Below, in pieces: positions 61,475 through 64,000 of a stretch of 64,000 bases of DNA (position 1 is the stretch's first letter; each line of letters starts with the position of its first letter). Both the position numbers and the translations under genes were made by a program. Origin of the DNA: an uncultured Lachnospiraceae bacterium. GTDB lineage: Bacteria; Bacillota; Clostridia; Lachnospirales; Lachnospiraceae. The stretch spans positions 81,929 to 145,928 of the forward strand of contig CAJUGJ010000006.1 of assembly GCA_910586015.1 (NCBI GenBank), given 5' to 3'. Below the pieces are notes generated by a model. That model made no database searches. It was not told the DNA's origin and saw nothing but the letters and a program-made list of their open reading frames with translations.

Positions 61475-63448
61475 CTAAATGTTGTTTCCTATCTCGTAGC
61501 CATCCCAAACGGCATGGAGGATTGTGCTGACTTGATGACCGTCGCCAATATCATAGACCACTGCGCCGCTGCCTGTAAGTTCCTGTGCCATTGACGGAGC
61601 CGGACGGAATCCAACAGCGATTACAACCGAATCTGCTTCTAGTGTCTTTTTCTGGCCGTCATGCTCCAGGATTACCTTGCCATCCTCCACAGCAGAAAGT
61701 TTGTGGCCTTCCAGAACATTTACATGGTGATACTCGAATAAATCAGGAATCATCTGCCCATTTGGAATCGGGGATGGGATTCCCGCTGATAAGATTTTGG
61801 GCAATGCTTCCACAACTGTGACATTCTTTCCTGCCTGAGCGTAATCCAGAGCCATTTCGCAGCCTACTAGACCACCACCAATAACTACCACATTCTGTCC
61901 GACCTTTTCCGGCTGGGCAAAAGCTTCCATGCAGCCAAGGACTTTCGGATCGTCAATCCCCGGCACCCTCGGAATGACAGGAACAGAACCTATTGCAAGG
62001 ATGATCACATCAGCGTTCATTTCCCGAAGCTGTTCTGCGGTAATGGCTTCGCCCATATGCAATTCTACGGGTAAATGGTTCAACTCATTCTGATACCAGG
62101 CGTTCAGTTGCCGTACTTCTTTTTTGAAGTTGTGAGAGCCACCAGGGATCAGGTTGCCGCCCAATTCTCTGTTCTTCTCATAGAGGGAAACCTTATGTCC
62201 ACGAAGTGCTGCTGTCCGAGCAGCTTCCATGCCGGCAACACCGCCGCCGACCACGATAACTTTTTTCACCTGAACAACTGGACGCATGGCAAAACGCATT
62301 TCCCGCATTGCCACCGGATTGACCGCACAGGTGGGCTGCTTACCCTGTTGCAATCTTGTAATACAGCCCTGATTGCAGGCAATACATGGACGGATTTTTT
62401 CCGTATGTCCAGTTAGAACCTTGTTCGGATATTCCGGGTCTGCCAAAGCCGCACGGCCCATTACCACGGCGTCAATCTTGCCGTCCTGGATTGCTGCTTC
62501 CGCAATCTCCGGGTCATTCATTCTACCGCCCGCCAGAATCGGAATGTTTACCGCTGCTTTTGCCTTCGCTGCCAGCTCCACCAGATAGCCTTTCGGCATA
62601 TACATGGGCGGACAGGCATAATAGAATGAATCATAAATGCCAGTGTCTACATTCAGACAATCATATCCATAGGATTCCAGCAGCTTTGCAATCTCAACGC
62701 CTTCCTCTATGGTGCGTCCGATTTCTTTTTCGCCGGTCAATGTCGCCTGCTCAAATTCTTTTACAAAGGTCTTTAATCCAAGCCGCATACTGACTGGAAA
62801 ATCGCTGCCACATTCCTGCTTGATACCCTCCAAAATTTCTCTTGCCGCCCGGAGCCGGTTCTCCAAGCTGCCGCCATATTCATCCGTCCGATAGTTCATC
62901 ATGGACAGTGCGAATTGATCCAGCAGATACCCCCAATGGATGGAGTGTACCTCCACACCGGCAAAGCCGGAATCTTTTGCGATTTTTGCTGACTTAACCA
63001 CGGATTCAATTTTCGATTTAATCTGATCCCGTGTCAGTTCCGGGGAATTAACGCCAGGATGCCGGAACACATGAACCGAGGACGGAGCCGGAAGTCCCGG
63101 ATAATTGCGTCCAAGTCCCATTGTAATCTGAGCGAAAATCTTTGTTCCATAAGCGCCAGCCCGTTCATTCAGTTCTGTCGCTGTCATCTTAAATGCTTCC
63201 GGGTTTTGCAGAATAGACGGGCCTACCCCGGTATAAGGATCAACGAGATGATCCGCTGCCAGTGCGCCAGTAAAAATCAGACCGAAACCACCTTTTGCCC
63301 GTTCAACCAGATATTGAATGGTTTCGTCTTTCAATCCGCCGCTCGGCAGATGGTGCTGCCCTCCGCCAATGGGAGCCATACAAAACCGATTCTTTATCGT
63401 CAGTTTCCCAATATGAAGCGGCTTGCCTAAGTACGGATAACTTTGCAC
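61475..63448 (-). CDS. NADH:flavin oxidoreductase (old yellow enzyme / 2,4-dienoyl-CoA reductase type)
   Basis: 657 residues from a GTG at 63448, which has GGAGG 8 bases before it; the ORF upstream of that is untranslated. The N-terminal 370 residues form an FMN TIM barrel (FCMAPIGGG, FAGVEVHSIHWGYLLDQF, LAGGRMNDPE). A four-Cys 4Fe-4S motif (CIACNQGCITRLQQGKQPTC) follows, then FAD- and NAD(P)-binding parts (VVGGGVAGMEAARTAA, VVIGGGLVGCEMALDYA). The layout matches the BaiCD/BaiH and enoate reductase group, which reduce activated C=C bonds. The substrate is unknown. It is the first gene of the redox operon. Confidence 0.92.
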   Translation of the reverse strand: MQSYPYLGKPLHIGKLTIKNRFCMAPIGGGQHHLPSGGLKDETIQYLVERAKGGFGLIFTGALAADHLVDPYTGVGPSILQNPEAFKMTATELNERAGAYGTKIFAQITMGLGRNYPGLPAPSSVHVFRHPGVNSPELTRDQIKSKIESVVKSAKIAKDSGFAGVEVHSIHWGYLLDQFALSMMNYRTDEYGGSLENRLRAAREILEGIKQECGSDFPVSMRLGLKTFVKEFEQATLTGEKEIGRTIEEGVEIAKLLESYGYDCLNVDTGIYDSFYYACPPMYMPKGYLVELAAKAKAAVNIPILAGGRMNDPEIAEAAIQDGKIDAVVMGRAALADPEYPNKVLTGHTEKIRPCIACNQGCITRLQQGKQPTCAVNPVAMREMRFAMRPVVQVKKVIVVGGGVAGMEAARTAALRGHKVSLYEKNRELGGNLIPGGSHNFKKEVRQLNAWYQNELNHLPVELHMGEAITAEQLREMNADVIILAIGSVPVIPRVPGIDDPKVLGCMEAFAQPEKVGQNVVVIGGGLVGCEMALDYAQAGKNVTVVEALPKILSAGIPSPIPNGQMIPDLFEYHHVNVLEGHKLSAVEDGKVILEHDGQKKTLEADSVVIAVGFRPAPSMAQELTGSGAVVYDIGDGHQVSTILHAVWDGYEIGNNI

Positions 63449-63499
63449 AAATATACCTCCTTTGCTGCGGGATTGACTTTTCCCGCTGTCGATATTATA

Positions 63500-63552
63500 A
63501 TTATAGCGTGAATGAAACCAAAAACAAGTACGCACATTCAAGTGCGATACTT
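63500..63552 (-). promoter_or_regulatory. Promoter and palindromic HxlR operator of the redox operon
   Basis: On the minus strand TTGTTT (63527-63522), a 16-base spacer and TATAAT (63505-63500) form a sigma-A promoter. AAGTACGCAC (63526-63535) and GTGCGATACTT (63542-63552) form an imperfect palindrome around a 6-base centre that overlaps the -35 box and lies 38 bases before the HxlR gene, a natural binding site for that regulator. Confidence 0.6.
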
Positions 63553-63590
63553 ACAAGAATTTCATATACTTACCCAAAGGAGAGTGTAAC

Positions 63591-63923
63591 ATGGATAAGA
63601 GATGTATATCGGCAGAAAATCTGAGTGATACTGGGTTTAGCTATACCCTATCCCTGATCAACGGAAAATATAAAATGACAATCCTCTATACGCTGATGGA
63701 GTTCGGCGTGGTTCGGTTTAATGAAATGAAAAAATATATCGGTGAGATTTCCTACAAGACATTAAGCACCACACTGAAAGAATTGGAAGCGGATCACTTA
63801 GTCCACCGGGAGGAATACCCACAAATTCCTCCAAAAGTGGAGTATAGCCTGACAGAACGTGGTAAATCCTTAATTCCTCTTCTGGATGGAATGTGTGAGT
63901 GGGGTGATAAGAACCGAATGTAG
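63591..63923 (+). CDS. HxlR-family transcriptional regulator
   Basis: 110 residues. The winged helix domain shows NGKYKMTILYTLMEFGVVRFNEMKKYI and ISYKTLSTTLKELEADHLVHREEYP. A Cys at position 5 (MDKRC) is in the place of the redox-sensing Cys6 of YodB-like regulators, which sense quinones and diamide. It is divergent from the redox operon with a shared control region, so it probably represses that operon until an electrophile is present. RBS AAAGGAGAGTGTAAC. Confidence 0.88.
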   Translation: MDKRCISAENLSDTGFSYTLSLINGKYKMTILYTLMEFGVVRFNEMKKYIGEISYKTLSTTLKELEADHLVHREEYPQIPPKVEYSLTERGKSLIPLLDGMCEWGDKNRM

Positions 63924-63957
63924 CAGGTAAAAGGTTTTGCTAACATAGGCAAGCAAT

Positions 63958-63990
63958 GAGCCGGAATATCCTTTTGGGATATTCCGGCTC
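63958..63990 (+). terminator. Hairpin after the HxlR gene
   Basis: GAGCCGGAATATCC (63958-63971) pairs with GGATATTCCGGCTC (63977-63990), loop of five. The T tract is weak (GCTTGTTGGG). It is a likely terminator of the regulator gene. Confidence 0.7.
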
Positions 63991-64000
63991 GCTTGTTGGG

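Noticed and set aside
1-64000. CRISPR array
   Set aside because: No regularly spaced direct repeats of the required size were seen on reading through the window.

Overview
The window looks like a chromosome segment from an AT-rich anaerobic Firmicute, most probably a Lachnospiraceae-type gut Clostridium. Pointers are the low GC of roughly 30-33 percent by eye over the first 53 kb, the strong AGGAGG-type ribosome binding sites, a DUF5688 protein, electron-bifurcating NfnAB, a YtaF/MntP-like membrane protein, a GH120 beta-xylosidase and a methyl-accepting chemotaxis protein. From about 53.45 kb onward the base composition jumps (roughly 55-60 percent GC in the recombinase/replication genes, about 50 percent in the redox genes), which marks an inserted mobile element and its cargo.

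Layout, left to right. 1-2.3 kb: an McrBC-type restriction pair, McrC cut by the window edge. 2.5-4.4 kb: a chemotaxis receptor behind a long structured leader. 4.5-6.7 kb: an orphan lipoprotein with a family 1 solute-binding domain. 7.3-9.8 kb: a small accessory patch with a membrane-anchored XRE regulator, two immunity-like orphans and a decayed Rpn-type transposase. 9.9-13.6 kb: ligA-metA and a pseudouridine synthase, then tRNA-Arg(CCG). 13.9-18.2 kb: lineage-type exported, DUF5688 and membrane proteins and a GGDEF-EAL protein with degenerate active sites. 18.3-20.6 kb: nfnAB. 20.8-24.4 kb: an operon-like run NfeD, SPFH protein, LytTR regulator, GHKL kinase and YtaF-like protein. 24.6-30.5 kb: a calcium-type P-type ATPase, a CvpA-like membrane protein, a thioesterase, a NUDIX hydrolase and an XRE regulator.

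30.6-33.0 kb holds a two-gene operon of a SPASM radical SAM enzyme and an unrecognised 399-residue partner, with a long palindrome over the partner's ribosome binding site. 33.1-43.6 kb is a surface-glycan type cluster, all on the minus strand. It contains a sugar-phosphate isomerase, a HAD phosphatase and a nucleotidyltransferase-kinase fusion, which together could make an activated sugar. It also has a GT9-like protein, a pyruvyl transferase with an FrhB-type partner, a PP-loop enzyme and a glutamate-type symporter, and four of its proteins share a Rossmann-like module. 44-49.4 kb carries a membrane protein, the GH120 beta-xylosidase with an operator-like palindrome, and a MutS2-like protein lacking the Smr domain. 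49.5-53.4 kb is decaying: two frameshifted genes, and an MFS gene that is both frameshifted and cut by the element.

53.46 kb to the right edge: a Tn4451/ICE-like module (serine recombinase with a broken C-terminal part, TnpW, DnaC-like loader, RepA-type initiator), then an atypical response regulator and a redox/electrophile-response operon. That operon has an old-yellow-enzyme-type flavoprotein, NTF2-fold proteins, flavodoxin-like reductases, a flavin reductase, a nitroreductase with an in-frame stop, and a DUF1858 protein. It faces a divergent HxlR regulator across a promoter with a palindromic operator. The right end of the element is not visible. The strongest candidates for undescribed biology are the radical SAM pair, the PP-loop/symporter pair and alternative sugar-activation genes of the glycan cluster, and the pseudoknot-like leader of the chemotaxis receptor gene.
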